Below, in pieces: positions 1-8,241 of a stretch of 39,875 nt of DNA. Position 1 is the stretch's first letter. Every line of letters starts with the position of its first letter. This stretch comes from Ignavibacteria bacterium (lineage in GTDB: Bacteria; Bacteroidota; Ignavibacteria; Tepidaquicellales; Tepidaquicellaceae): the NCBI GenBank assembly GCA_016929695.1, contig JAFGII010000102.1, positions 1 to 39,875 on the forward strand, given 5' to 3'. The translations under genes and the position numbers were made by a program. The notes beneath the pieces are model-generated. The model searched no databases and was not told where the DNA came from. It was given only the letters and a program-made list of their open reading frames with translations.

Positions 1-370
1 GATTCCTTTATTACGTGAATTGGAATTTATCCCTATTTATCGTGATATTCCGACTTCGTCCTGTCTTCTGACTTCTGACTTCTGAATTCTGTCTCCTTAT
101 ATTAAATTTCTTTTCTGGTCCCGATTCACTCGGACATAATTTCTTTTCCTATCCCGGCTTGTAGTGAAATAATTCATAATTGTATCCCTGCTCTTAATGC
201 CCAAGTGGTAAAACAACATTCTGCATTTAATTCAAAATTCATTCCTTATAATCAAGTGTGTTTGAGGAGTCAATAAAAGAGTACTAAAGGTTTTGATTAA
301 GTTAATAATAATTCATATTTTTACAAATATTTTAATACTAATTGGTCTTTCATAATTAAACTCTAACAAT
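1..370. other. gene-free left edge with phrase-like repeat
   Basis: I see no gene in these 370 bases. Positions 61-96 carry a tandem of the 8-base unit acttctga followed by attctgtctcc. Positions 110-170 hold two loose copies of a tcccg-rich phrase. Both belong to the dispersed phrase-like repeats found throughout the window. The stretch from about 290 to 370 is AT-rich and must hold the promoter and leader of the peptide transporter at 371, but I cannot pick out a convincing -10/-35 or Shine-Dalgarno sequence. Confidence 0.6.
61..96. repeat. short tandem phrase (acttctga)n
   Basis: The unit acttctga is repeated about three times and then runs into attctgtctcc. Its complement begins ggagacag, the same start as the phrase that encodes the C-terminal tail of the EamA transporter at 21832-21871, so the two may belong to one repeat class. 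Confidence 0.6.
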
Positions 371-2062
371 ATGTTTAAAGGACATCCGAAAGGACTATAT
401 GTACTTGCACTGTCCAATATGGGGGAGCGTTTTGGCTACTACACGATGCTTGCAATTTTCACATTATTCATCGAAGCAAAACTGGGATTATCACAATCTG
501 ATATTGGTCAGGTCTGGGGGATATTTTTAGCGGCTGTATATGCATTACCGCTTATCGGAGGGTTTCTTGCCGACCGAATGGGGTACGGAAAGGTAGTAAT
601 AGCCGGTATAATCGTAATGTTTATCGGTTATATACTGCTCTCATATCCGCCGGCAAGCGTGGCTTTGCTTTTCACATCGCTCTTTATTATCGCGCTCGGA
701 ACGGGCTTATTCAAAGGCAATATGGTTGTTCTTCTCGGAAATCTTTACGAAGACCCCCAGTATAATAAACTGCAGGATAATGCTTTTAATATCTACTATA
801 TGGGTATTAACGTAGGTGCATTTTTTGCTCCGTTTGCTGCAGTTGGTATGCGGGATTTATTCCTTTCATTCGATAAATTTACATACGATGCAAATATACC
901 GAGAGCGGCACATAATTTTTTAAAAGACCCTGTAAACGGCGTTACGGGTGACGCTCTTGTTAAGTTTAAACAAATCGCTGCTGATATGACGGGTAATGCC
1001 GCAGTTGACTTAAAATTATTCAGCGAGCAGTATCTCGAATCCTTGAGTTCCGCGTACAATATGGGCTTTGCGGTTGCCGCCGCCGCAATTATTGTTTCAT
1101 TTATAATTTTTCTTGTTTTCAAGAAGCATTACAAACATGTAGACGTAATTCACAAGAAATCCGAAAGGGCAAAAACAACTGTTGAATTAACGCCTAAACA
1201 AACAAAGGACAGAATAATTGCATTAGTACTCGTTTTCATAACAGTAATTTTCTTCTGGATGGCATTCCATCAGAACGGACTTGTATTAACATACATTGCA
1301 AAAAATTACACAGTCGGTGCATTAAGTAAATTAAATTATGTTTTATTTGACCTTCCCGCATTGCTTTCACTAATCGCGGTAATTATGGGAACTATATTTT
1401 TGATTTTGAAAAGTTCCACGGCGCTAAGAAGGGGCATCGGAGCCGTTCTGGCAATCGCCGGTGTAATAATATTAGTAATGAGGTACAGCGGCTTCGATGC
1501 AATCAATAAAATCGGACCGGAAACATTTCAGGCATTCAATCCGATTTTCGTGGTATTTTTGACACCTATTGTAATCGCATTTTTTGCAATGATGACGAGG
1601 AAGGGAAAAGAAATTTCTTCGCCGAGAAAAATCGGATACGGAATGTTCATTGCGGCAATCGCATATATTATTCTTGTAGTTGCGGCATTAATCGGAAAGG
1701 ACGGCGGAATGCTGGACAGTCCAATGGCGATAGCAAAAACAGGAGGTTCGGTATCGGATGTTCTTCTCTCACCGTACTGGTTGATTTCGACTTATTTCAC
1801 TTTGACAATCGCAGAGTTATTCCTGTCACCGATGGGACTTTCGTTCGTGGCAAAAGTAGCACCGCCGAAAGTCAAAGGTTTAATGCAGGGCGGATGGCTT
1901 TTTGCGACAGCACTTGGAAATTATCTCTCCGGAGTTATTGCATATCCTTATGAGCATCTCGAATTATGGCAGACTTTTCTTATACTTGTGATAACTTCAT
2001 TAATATCAGGAATATTTATCTTTTCAGTAATCAGACGCCTTGAGGCGGCAACTAAATCATAA
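371..2062 (+). CDS. POT/PTR family proton-coupled peptide transporter
   Basis: This 563-aa inner-membrane protein belongs to the POT (PTR2) branch of the major facilitator superfamily, which imports di- and tripeptides with protons. The N-terminus has the family signature NMGERFGYYTM at residues 16-26, equivalent to the ExxERFxYY motif of TM1. About twelve or more hydrophobic segments follow, with charged loops near residues 250-280 and 400-420. The first glutamate of the signature is Asn16 here, while Glu19 and Arg20 are kept. It is followed after 22 bases by an OPT transporter and then by peptidase T, so peptide uptake is the likely role. Some POT members carry other substrates, so the substrate is inferred. 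Confidence 0.93.
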   Translation: MFKGHPKGLYVLALSNMGERFGYYTMLAIFTLFIEAKLGLSQSDIGQVWGIFLAAVYALPLIGGFLADRMGYGKVVIAGIIVMFIGYILLSYPPASVALLFTSLFIIALGTGLFKGNMVVLLGNLYEDPQYNKLQDNAFNIYYMGINVGAFFAPFAAVGMRDLFLSFDKFTYDANIPRAAHNFLKDPVNGVTGDALVKFKQIAADMTGNAAVDLKLFSEQYLESLSSAYNMGFAVAAAAIIVSFIIFLVFKKHYKHVDVIHKKSERAKTTVELTPKQTKDRIIALVLVFITVIFFWMAFHQNGLVLTYIAKNYTVGALSKLNYVLFDLPALLSLIAVIMGTIFLILKSSTALRRGIGAVLAIAGVIILVMRYSGFDAINKIGPETFQAFNPIFVVFLTPIVIAFFAMMTRKGKEISSPRKIGYGMFIAAIAYIILVVAALIGKDGGMLDSPMAIAKTGGSVSDVLLSPYWLISTYFTLTIAELFLSPMGLSFVAKVAPPKVKGLMQGGWLFATALGNYLSGVIAYPYEHLELWQTFLILVITSLISGIFIFSVIRRLEAATKS

Positions 2063-2070
2063 ATTTTAAA

Positions 2071-2076
2071 AAGGAG
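2071..2076 (+). promoter_or_regulatory. Shine-Dalgarno site of the OPT transporter
   Basis: The sequence aaggag lies 8 bases before the ATG at 2085. It is one of the few clear Shine-Dalgarno sites in the window; most other genes start after A/T-rich leaders without one. It fixes the start of the OPT gene. Confidence 0.7.
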
Positions 2077-2084
2077 CAAACATT

Positions 2085-4070
2085 ATGTCTCACGAACCAA
2101 CAGGTGCAGTAAAAGGTTTACCGGAAAATTCTTACCGTGAACTGAAAAAAGGAGAAGTTTATACTCCTATAATGTTACCTGACAAAAAATACCCTGAAAT
2201 TTCCGCATATTCGGTAATAATGGGACTTGTCATGGCAGTATTATTTTCAGCCGCAGCGGCATACCTCGGATTGAAAATCGGACAGGTATTTGAAGCGGCA
2301 ATACCGATTGCTATTATTGCGGTAGGTGCATCATTCCTGACGAAAAGGAAAAATGCTCTTGGTGAAAATATTATTATTCAGTCAATCGGAGCGAGTTCCG
2401 GACTGGTTGTAGCAGGTGCGATATTTACACTGCCCGCACTTTATATATTAGGACTTGAAGCGGAATACTATCAGGTATTTCTTGCATCATTATTCGGAGC
2501 AATACTCGGGATGCTGTTCCTAATACCGTTCAGAAAATATTTCGTAGCGGATATGCACGGCAAGTTACCGTTCCCTGAAGCGACTGCAACAACCGAGGTT
2601 CTTATATCAGGAGAAAAAGGCGGCGAGCAGGCAAAACTGCTTCTAATCGCAGGACTAATTGGCGGTATTTATGATTTTGTCATTGCTACATTCGGATGGT
2701 GGAGCGAAGTATTCACAACCAGGGTTATACCCTATGGAGAAGTACTTGCTGACAAATTAAAACTTGTATTTAAGATAAACGTTGGCTCGGCAGTTCTCGG
2801 ATTGGGATATATCGTTGGGTTGAAATACGCAGCAATCATAGCGGCAGGTTCATTTGTAGGATGGTATTTCGTGATTCCGATTGTCAGTCACTTTGCACCC
2901 GGATTAACAGCGCCGGTAGGAGCAGGTGTTACGACATTGGTCGGAGCAATGAGCGCAGAAGAAATATTTACAAATTACGTAAGACCAATCGGTATCGGTG
3001 GAATTGCGATGGCAGGCATAATCGGAATTATTAAGTCATCGAAAATTATAAAAGAAGCATTCGGACTTGCTATAACCGAAATAGCAGGTAAACGTGAAGT
3101 AAACAGGGAAGTAGCAAGAACGCAAAGAGATATTGCAATGAAAATTATTGTAATAGGACTGTTAGTTTGTGCAGTTTTAATATTTGTGTTTTTCCAGTTT
3201 GGAGTAGTACATAATTTATTACAGGCATTTGTAGGACTTTTAATTGTATTTATAATTGCATTTTTATTTACAACCGTTGCAGCAAATGCAATTGCAATTG
3301 TAGGCACGAATCCCGTATCCGGAATGACATTAATGACACTGATATTAACATCGGTTGTTATGGTATCAATAGGGCTATCGGGAACTACGGGAATGATAGC
3401 GGCGCTGATTATCGGCGGAGTTGTCTGCACGGCATTATCAATGGCAGGCGGAGCAATAACGGATTTAAAAATCGGATACTGGCTCGGCTCTACTCCCGCG
3501 AAACAGGAATCAATGAAGATGCTCGGAAGCGTGTTATCGGCGGCAACGGTCGGCGGTGTTATTATTATCTTAAATCAGACATACGGATTCACGGGAAAAG
3601 ATGCGCTTGTAGCGCCTCAGGCAAATGCTATGGCAGCGGTAATAGGACCGATGATGACAGGGCAGGCGGCACCGTGGATGCTTTATCTTGCCGGAGCGCT
3701 GATGTCTCTGATTTTGACGATGATTGGAGTGCCGGCACTTGCATTTGCTCTCGGGATGTTTATTCCGCTTCAACTCAACACACCGATTTTAATCGGCGGA
3801 ATAATTGCAAAAATAGTTGCTACAAGAAGCAAGGATGAAAAGATTAACAATGCAAGGAGAGAAAGAGGAACGTTAATTGCTTCGGGCTTCATTGCAGGCG
3901 GTGCGCTGATGGGTGTGCTGAGTGCGTTTTTAAGGTTCGGCGGAATTAATTTCGTGGATGAGCACTGGATAGAGTCGAATGCAGCGGAACTGCTGGCGCT
4001 GGTGATGTTTTGTGCGCTGATAGCGTATTTTGTATGGGATTCCCTCCGCGGAAAACCGGATGCAGACTAG
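2085..4070 (+). CDS. OPT family oligopeptide transporter
   Basis: This 661-aa polytopic membrane protein belongs to the OPT family of oligopeptide (and in plants metal-chelate) transporters. The N-terminal wording GLPENSYRELKKGEVYTP at residues 11-28 is typical of the bacterial OPT branch. It is followed by roughly 14-16 hydrophobic segments, including the glycine- and alanine-rich AAAAYLGLKIGQVFEAAIP around residues 56-74. The length matches bacterial family members. It sits 22 bases after the POT gene behind a good ribosome site, so both are probably co-transcribed. With the downstream peptidase T it points to growth on peptides. The exact substrate cannot be read from the sequence. Confidence 0.92.
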   Translation: MSHEPTGAVKGLPENSYRELKKGEVYTPIMLPDKKYPEISAYSVIMGLVMAVLFSAAAAYLGLKIGQVFEAAIPIAIIAVGASFLTKRKNALGENIIIQSIGASSGLVVAGAIFTLPALYILGLEAEYYQVFLASLFGAILGMLFLIPFRKYFVADMHGKLPFPEATATTEVLISGEKGGEQAKLLLIAGLIGGIYDFVIATFGWWSEVFTTRVIPYGEVLADKLKLVFKINVGSAVLGLGYIVGLKYAAIIAAGSFVGWYFVIPIVSHFAPGLTAPVGAGVTTLVGAMSAEEIFTNYVRPIGIGGIAMAGIIGIIKSSKIIKEAFGLAITEIAGKREVNREVARTQRDIAMKIIVIGLLVCAVLIFVFFQFGVVHNLLQAFVGLLIVFIIAFLFTTVAANAIAIVGTNPVSGMTLMTLILTSVVMVSIGLSGTTGMIAALIIGGVVCTALSMAGGAITDLKIGYWLGSTPAKQESMKMLGSVLSAATVGGVIIILNQTYGFTGKDALVAPQANAMAAVIGPMMTGQAAPWMLYLAGALMSLILTMIGVPALAFALGMFIPLQLNTPILIGGIIAKIVATRSKDEKINNARRERGTLIASGFIAGGALMGVLSAFLRFGGINFVDEHWIESNAAELLALVMFCALIAYFVWDSLRGKPDAD

Positions 4071-4076
4071 TTTTTT

Positions 4077-4190
4077 GCATCAGATACACGGATGGACACT
4101 GACTCGCCACGGCAAGCTGATAAATACTGAAAAAAATTATATTTGTGTTATTCAGTGTTATTCAGTGTAATCAGTGTATCGGATACGTTA
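4077..4190. repeat. inverted phrase-like repeat before the GxxExxY gene
   Basis: Positions 4077-4102 and 4161-4188 are near inverted copies of one phrase. The left arm read on the minus strand and the right arm both contain tcagtgt followed, after a few bases, by gtgtatc. Between them lie a gccacggc mini-palindrome (4105-4112) and a tandem ttcagtgtta unit (4151-4170). The right arm runs almost into the start of the downstream gene. The phrase matches the family that recurs at 6957-7001, 12990-13025 and 23659-23709. Confidence 0.7.
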
Positions 4191-4212
4191 CGAATGTATA
4201 AATATAAAAATA

Positions 4213-4611
4213 ATGATGCAGTTATTACATCAGAAACTGACAGAAAAAATTATAAAGGCGTTTTATGAAGTTCATCGTATTTTAGGATATGGATTTCTTG
4301 AGAAGGTTTACAAAAATGCATTATTTTACGAACTTACTTCAAACGGATTAAGTTGTGAAAAAGAGAAACAAATAAACGTATTATATAAAGATATTATTGC
4401 AGGAGATTATTTTGCAGATATTGTGGTAGAAAATAAAGTAATACTTGAATTAAAAGTTGGCGATAAAATACTTCCTGAATACGAATATCAGTTAATGAAT
4501 TATTTGAGAGCAAGCGAAATTGAAGTTGGTTACGTATTGTTATTCGGACAAAAAGCGTTGTATGACAGAAAAATTTATACAAACGATAAAAAAAAGTTTT
4601 TTAATAAATAA
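4213..4611 (+). CDS. GxxExxY family protein, PD-(D/E)XK nuclease-like
   Basis: This protein of about 132 aa carries the family signature GYGFLEKVY (GxxExxY) and, further on, FADIVVENKVILELKV. In the latter an aspartate is followed by E-L-K, the usual PD-(D/E)XK nuclease core (Pfam PDDEXK_3). The biochemical role of this family is not established. The open frame reaches back to a GTG at 4174, but that start lies in the upstream repeat. The adjacent ATGs at 4213 and 4216 before QLLHQKLTEKI fit the family better. The gene lies between the OPT transporter and pepT, flanked by repeats, which looks like an insertion into a peptide-use operon. Nuclease activity is inferred from the motif only. Confidence 0.85.
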   Translation: MMQLLHQKLTEKIIKAFYEVHRILGYGFLEKVYKNALFYELTSNGLSCEKEKQINVLYKDIIAGDYFADIVVENKVILELKVGDKILPEYEYQLMNYLRASEIEVGYVLLFGQKALYDRKIYTNDKKKFFNK

Positions 4612-4623
4612 ATAAATAATGCT

Positions 4624-5862
4624 ATGCGGAAAGAAGTATTAGAAAGGTTTCTGAGGTATATAAGCGTGGATACGCAGTCGGATGAGAATTCACCGACAAC
4701 ACCGAGTACATCAAAGCAATTTGATTTAGCGAAGATGCTGGTTAAAGAACTGAAGGAAATCGGTTTAAAAGATGCGGCAGTTGACGAGAACTGTTATGTA
4801 ATGGCGACACTGCCTGCAAACACTGACAAGAAGGTTCCGGTTATCGGATTCATATCACACATTGATACCAGTCCCGATATGAGCGGAGCAAACGTAAAGC
4901 CGCAGATAATCGAGGATTATCAGGGCGGAGATATCTTGTTAAATAAAGAGAACAACATCGTGCTATCACCGAAAGTATTTCCCGAACTCGAGCATCACAT
5001 TGGTCAGACATTAATCACGACTGATGGAACAACACTGCTCGGTGCAGACGACAAAGCCGGAATTGCTGAAATCATGACTGCAATTTCATATCTTGTAAAA
5101 CATCCGGAAATCAAGCACGGCACGATTAAGGTCGGATTCACGCCTGACGAAGAAATCGGCAGGGGCGTGGATAAATTCGACGTGAAAAAATTCGGTGCTG
5201 ATTATGCATACACGATTGACGGCGGTGAATTAGGCGAACTTGAATATGAAAATTTCAATGCAGCGAAGGCAACGATTAAAATTCAAGGCAGAAACGTTCA
5301 TCCCGGATATGCAAAACACAAAATGCAGAATGCGATTCTTATGGCAATGGAATTCAATGCAATGCTGCCTGTATTTGACAGACCTGAATTCACGCAGGAC
5401 TACGAAGGATTCTATCATTTAATCAAAATGGAAGGCACGGTGGAGAATTCGATGCTGGTTTATATCGTGCGTGACCACGACAGGAAAATATTTGAACAGC
5501 GAAAAATATTAATGGAGAAGACTGCAGAATATATGAATCACAGGTACGGCAAGGGTACATTTGACCTTGAACTTGTTGACCAGTATTTCAATATGCGAGA
5601 GATGGTAGAGCCGGTAAAATTCGTAGTTGACATTGCGGAAGAGGCAATGATACAGGCGGGCATAGAGCCGAAAATAATGCCGATTCGCGGTGGAACAGAC
5701 GGTTCGAGGTTGTCTTATATGGGCTTACCGTGTCCGAATATATTTGCAGGCGGAATAAATTTCCACGGGAAATTTGAATTCACATCGGTAGAGACGATGG
5801 AAAAAGCGGCGGAAACGATTGTGAAGATTGCGGAGATATACGGGAAGAGACCGGTAGCGTGA
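4624..5862 (+). CDS. pepT: peptidase T (tripeptide aminopeptidase)
   Basis: This 412-aa cytosolic zinc aminopeptidase of family M20B removes N-terminal residues from tripeptides. Visible M20 landmarks are SHIDTSPD at residues 78-85 (metal ligand His79 and catalytic Asp81), LGADDKAG at 139-146 (bridging Asp), PDEEIG at 174-179 (general base and metal-binding glutamates), the TIDGG segment at 197-201, and FHGKFE near the end (last His ligand). The length is normal. Its place after POT and OPT transporters suggests it degrades the imported peptides. It starts 12 bases after the GxxExxY gene with no clear ribosome site. Confidence 0.96.
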   Translation: MRKEVLERFLRYISVDTQSDENSPTTPSTSKQFDLAKMLVKELKEIGLKDAAVDENCYVMATLPANTDKKVPVIGFISHIDTSPDMSGANVKPQIIEDYQGGDILLNKENNIVLSPKVFPELEHHIGQTLITTDGTTLLGADDKAGIAEIMTAISYLVKHPEIKHGTIKVGFTPDEEIGRGVDKFDVKKFGADYAYTIDGGELGELEYENFNAAKATIKIQGRNVHPGYAKHKMQNAILMAMEFNAMLPVFDRPEFTQDYEGFYHLIKMEGTVENSMLVYIVRDHDRKIFEQRKILMEKTAEYMNHRYGKGTFDLELVDQYFNMREMVEPVKFVVDIAEEAMIQAGIEPKIMPIRGGTDGSRLSYMGLPCPNIFAGGINFHGKFEFTSVETMEKAAETIVKIAEIYGKRPVA

Positions 5863-5869
5863 ATGATTT

Positions 5870-6115
5870 AATTATGAATTATGAATTAAAGATATAACCG
5901 CAACGGCGCAGCGAGCGCAGCGCATACGGGATGCATAAGGAACGCGGAAAACGCGGAACAGCGGAATATCGCGGAATACAAGTGTTACGCATCAGATACG
6001 CGGAACATATTTAATGTTAAATGATAAATTTTAAATGTTAAATGAGAAAATAACCGCAACGACGCAAAGGACGCAACGCATACGGGACGAGGACTTGCCG
6101 AGGCTAACGGAAGAT
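5870..6115. repeat. phrase-like intergenic repeat cluster
   Basis: This gap is almost entirely repeat modules. They are an AT-rich attatgaatta phrase (5870-5892), a GC-rich aaccgcaacg phrase ending in gcatacggg (5896-5930), a ggaacgcgga phrase (5939-6003), an atgttaaatg phrase (6011-6048) and a second aaccgcaacg phrase (6052-6087). The last shares an exact 16-base match (6067-6082) with 12955-12970. The two GC-rich copies lie in direct orientation about 156 bases apart. I see no terminator after pepT. Confidence 0.8.
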
Positions 6116-6124
6116 TTAAATATT

Positions 6125-6892
6125 TTATTTTTCGGTGATAATGAGCATTTCGAAATCTTCGGTTGTTAATTTGTCGTTGCGGGAATATGCTCCGAGTTTT
6201 GCACCGAATATATCTATTTTTTTAAATCCGAGCGATTTAAGAAGCCAGGTAATTTCGCACGGGACATAATATCTTTCATTACATTCGAGCGACATTTTAT
6301 TTCCGTCGTCGTCTTCAAATTCCGTGATATTATAGTCACGGAAAGTCATTAAATTAAATTTATTTTGATTACAAATGGAATTACCTTCCTCAGCATTTGA
6401 TTCGTAAAATTTTTCTACAGAGTGGTATAAAGGAAATAATCCGTTAAGTGTAGTGAAAATAAATTTGCAATGCCCTTTGAGCGATTTTGTAACGCTTTTA
6501 AGTATTTCAAAATTCATTTCGTCCGTTTCCATCAGCGGAAATCCGCCTTCACACAGCATCAATGCGGCATCGAATTCATTGTTGAACGGAAGGTCGCGGG
6601 CGTCGAGTTTCAGGAAATCGATTTTCAGATTGAGAGCCGCAGCTTTCTCCGATGCTCTTTTTATCTGGGCATCAGATAAATCTACGCCTGTAACATTGTA
6701 ACTCCGCTTTGAGAGTTCGATTGAATGTCTTCCGGTGCCGCAGCCTACATCGAGTATTCTTAATGATTTATCGTAGTTGAGTTCCTTTTCGATAAAATCG
6801 CATTCACCGAGAGTTCCCTGAGTGAAACTCTCGTTATCGTATTTTTGAGCGTAATTCTCAAAAAGTGATTCGTACCATTGTTTTTTGTTCAT
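6125..6892 (-). CDS. class I SAM-dependent methyltransferase
   Basis: This 255-aa protein has the Rossmann-type SAM-binding motif ILDVGCGTGR at residues 46-55. The acidic residue that holds the SAM ribose follows in VTGVDLS (Asp71), and a motif II region follows at KIDFLKLDARDLPF. This is the methyltransferase_25/11 type. The substrate cannot be told. The first residues (KKQWYESLFENYAQKYD) resemble small-molecule methyltransferases of this class. It is flanked on both sides by repeats and has no co-directional neighbour closer than about 340 bases, so it is probably a single-gene unit. Confidence 0.88.
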   Translation of the reverse strand: MNKKQWYESLFENYAQKYDNESFTQGTLGECDFIEKELNYDKSLRILDVGCGTGRHSIELSKRSYNVTGVDLSDAQIKRASEKAAALNLKIDFLKLDARDLPFNNEFDAALMLCEGGFPLMETDEMNFEILKSVTKSLKGHCKFIFTTLNGLFPLYHSVEKFYESNAEEGNSICNQNKFNLMTFRDYNITEFEDDDGNKMSLECNERYYVPCEITWLLKSLGFKKIDIFGAKLGAYSRNDKLTTEDFEMLIITEK

Positions 6893-7228
6893 TATTAATT
6901 ATTCCTTTAGTTTGTAAATTCTGTATAACATAGAAAAAATTATAAACATCATAACGCATTCGGCACACAGATGACACTGATTAGACAGATTTACACGGAT
7001 TCGATTAAAAAAGAAAAATTTTAATTTAAAACTATGCATGGCAAACATTATTTTCAATGTTATTAGTTTTTATCCGATACTACGATATTTTATTGCTGAC
7101 CTGAACAATTTCACGGGCAGATTATCTCTTAACACTAAAGGCACTAAATTATACAATGAAACCACTTAAGGGGTATTAAGATACGGAACTTTCTTAAATT
7201 GGAATAGCAAAATTGTGAAATGTTTGAT
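6893..7228. repeat. 336-base gap with composite repeat
   Basis: Positions 6906-7001 form a composite repeat of about 96 bases. It matches 23612-23709 over its whole length and in the same orientation, sharing blocks such as aaaaattataaac and acactgattagac. Positions 7131-7172 carry a phrase built on cactaaaggcactaa, related to copies at 12880-12896, 15041-15066 and 28888-28913. The remainder is AT-rich with no gene. The promoter of the methyltransferase must lie just right of 6892. Confidence 0.75.
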
Positions 7229-8017
7229 TTATAATTCGGAGGAGTGCTCTATATTAAAGGTAAGGTCTTTTAAAAATCTTACCATAGGTGCACCGTCAAT
7301 TACGTCGTGGTCAAATAATATTGTCATATTCAGAATTTCCCTGATTTTAATCACGTCGTTAATAACAACGGGTTTTTTGATAACGGAGCCGATTCCGAAA
7401 CAAACGGGATGAACGGATTTAGGAATGAACAAGCCGTTTATTTTTCCCATCATACCCAACGAAGTGATTACCGCGTTGCCCATATTCCTGAATGCGATTT
7501 TCGGATGTTTCAGCATAAATTTCCAGATATATCTGCGAAGGAATCCCGGGAGAATATAATAAAATCTTTCGTAGAATTTCGTTTGCTCATTCAGAACGAT
7601 ACCATCTGCCGACAGAGTCTGATTTTTTGCATTTTCTATTTCCTGTGTGATTTCCGAAACGGTTTTCTCATTTGTTTTTTTCAGCACCAAAGGGATAGGG
7701 ACTCTTTTATCATCAATTATTTTTTCCACAATAATTGAAATATTAATATCATCAAAAGTTATGAGTTTTTTCTTACTGCAAAGATACGCTGCGGCTTCCG
7801 GGTGCAGGCTTAGAGTTTTTCCGATTACTTTAATAATCCATGCATTGAAGGATACTTTATGTCCACTGCTTTTTAATTTTTTTAATTTTATTCTGCTTTC
7901 GGTAACGTCAAATTCGAGCAGGGCACTTATATGATGTTTCAGCATTCCGATTGACACAACATCGAAAGTAGCGATTCTCGATTTAGGGATTTTATGATAT
8001 TTATAATTCGAAGTCAT
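7229..8017 (-). CDS. stand-alone 2-oxoacid dehydrogenase E2/CAT-like acyltransferase
   Basis: This 262-aa protein resembles the catalytic domain of dihydrolipoamide acyltransferases and chloramphenicol acetyltransferase. It ends in FDHDVIDGAPMVRFL, in which His237 and the DG pair at 241-242 fit the HxxxDG active-site motif. The N-terminal segment (SIGMLKHHISALLEFDVT), SFNAWIIKVIGKTLSLHPE and NDVIKIREILNMTILFDHD also follow the E2 core. It has no lipoyl or subunit-binding domain, and no E1 or E3 gene is near. It may therefore be an acyltransferase for a small CoA-linked substrate rather than part of a dehydrogenase complex. The acceptor is unknown. Confidence 0.85.
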   Translation of the reverse strand: MTSNYKYHKIPKSRIATFDVVSIGMLKHHISALLEFDVTESRIKLKKLKSSGHKVSFNAWIIKVIGKTLSLHPEAAAYLCSKKKLITFDDINISIIVEKIIDDKRVPIPLVLKKTNEKTVSEITQEIENAKNQTLSADGIVLNEQTKFYERFYYILPGFLRRYIWKFMLKHPKIAFRNMGNAVITSLGMMGKINGLFIPKSVHPVCFGIGSVIKKPVVINDVIKIREILNMTILFDHDVIDGAPMVRFLKDLTFNIEHSSEL

Positions 8018-8241
8018 TATTGACGGGTTTAAATTCTTTACAACTTAGTAATTATATAGTAATTATGCAAATATGTTCAATTTATAGATTTTGAAAGAGT
8101 GAATTATATTACGTGATGAAATTCCGGAGTAAATAAAATTATATATTATAATAAAAGGATTTATGAAAATGATTTTTTAATCAGACTTTTTAAGTTTCTG
8201 AATTTACATAATGGTTTTTCGTGATTGTGAATTCGGCTTTG

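Noticed and set aside
199-250. tRNA-like string with an aagtggtaaaac D-arm look
   Set aside because: No acceptor stem or anticodon arm can be paired around it.
4174-4212. Upstream GTG start for the GxxExxY gene
   Set aside because: It lies inside the repeat phrase and would add residues not typical of the family; the ATGs at 4213/4216 fit better.
5870-6115. CRISPR array
   Set aside because: The repeats are diverged, unevenly spaced, of several kinds and in both orientations, with no spacers of constant length and no cas genes.
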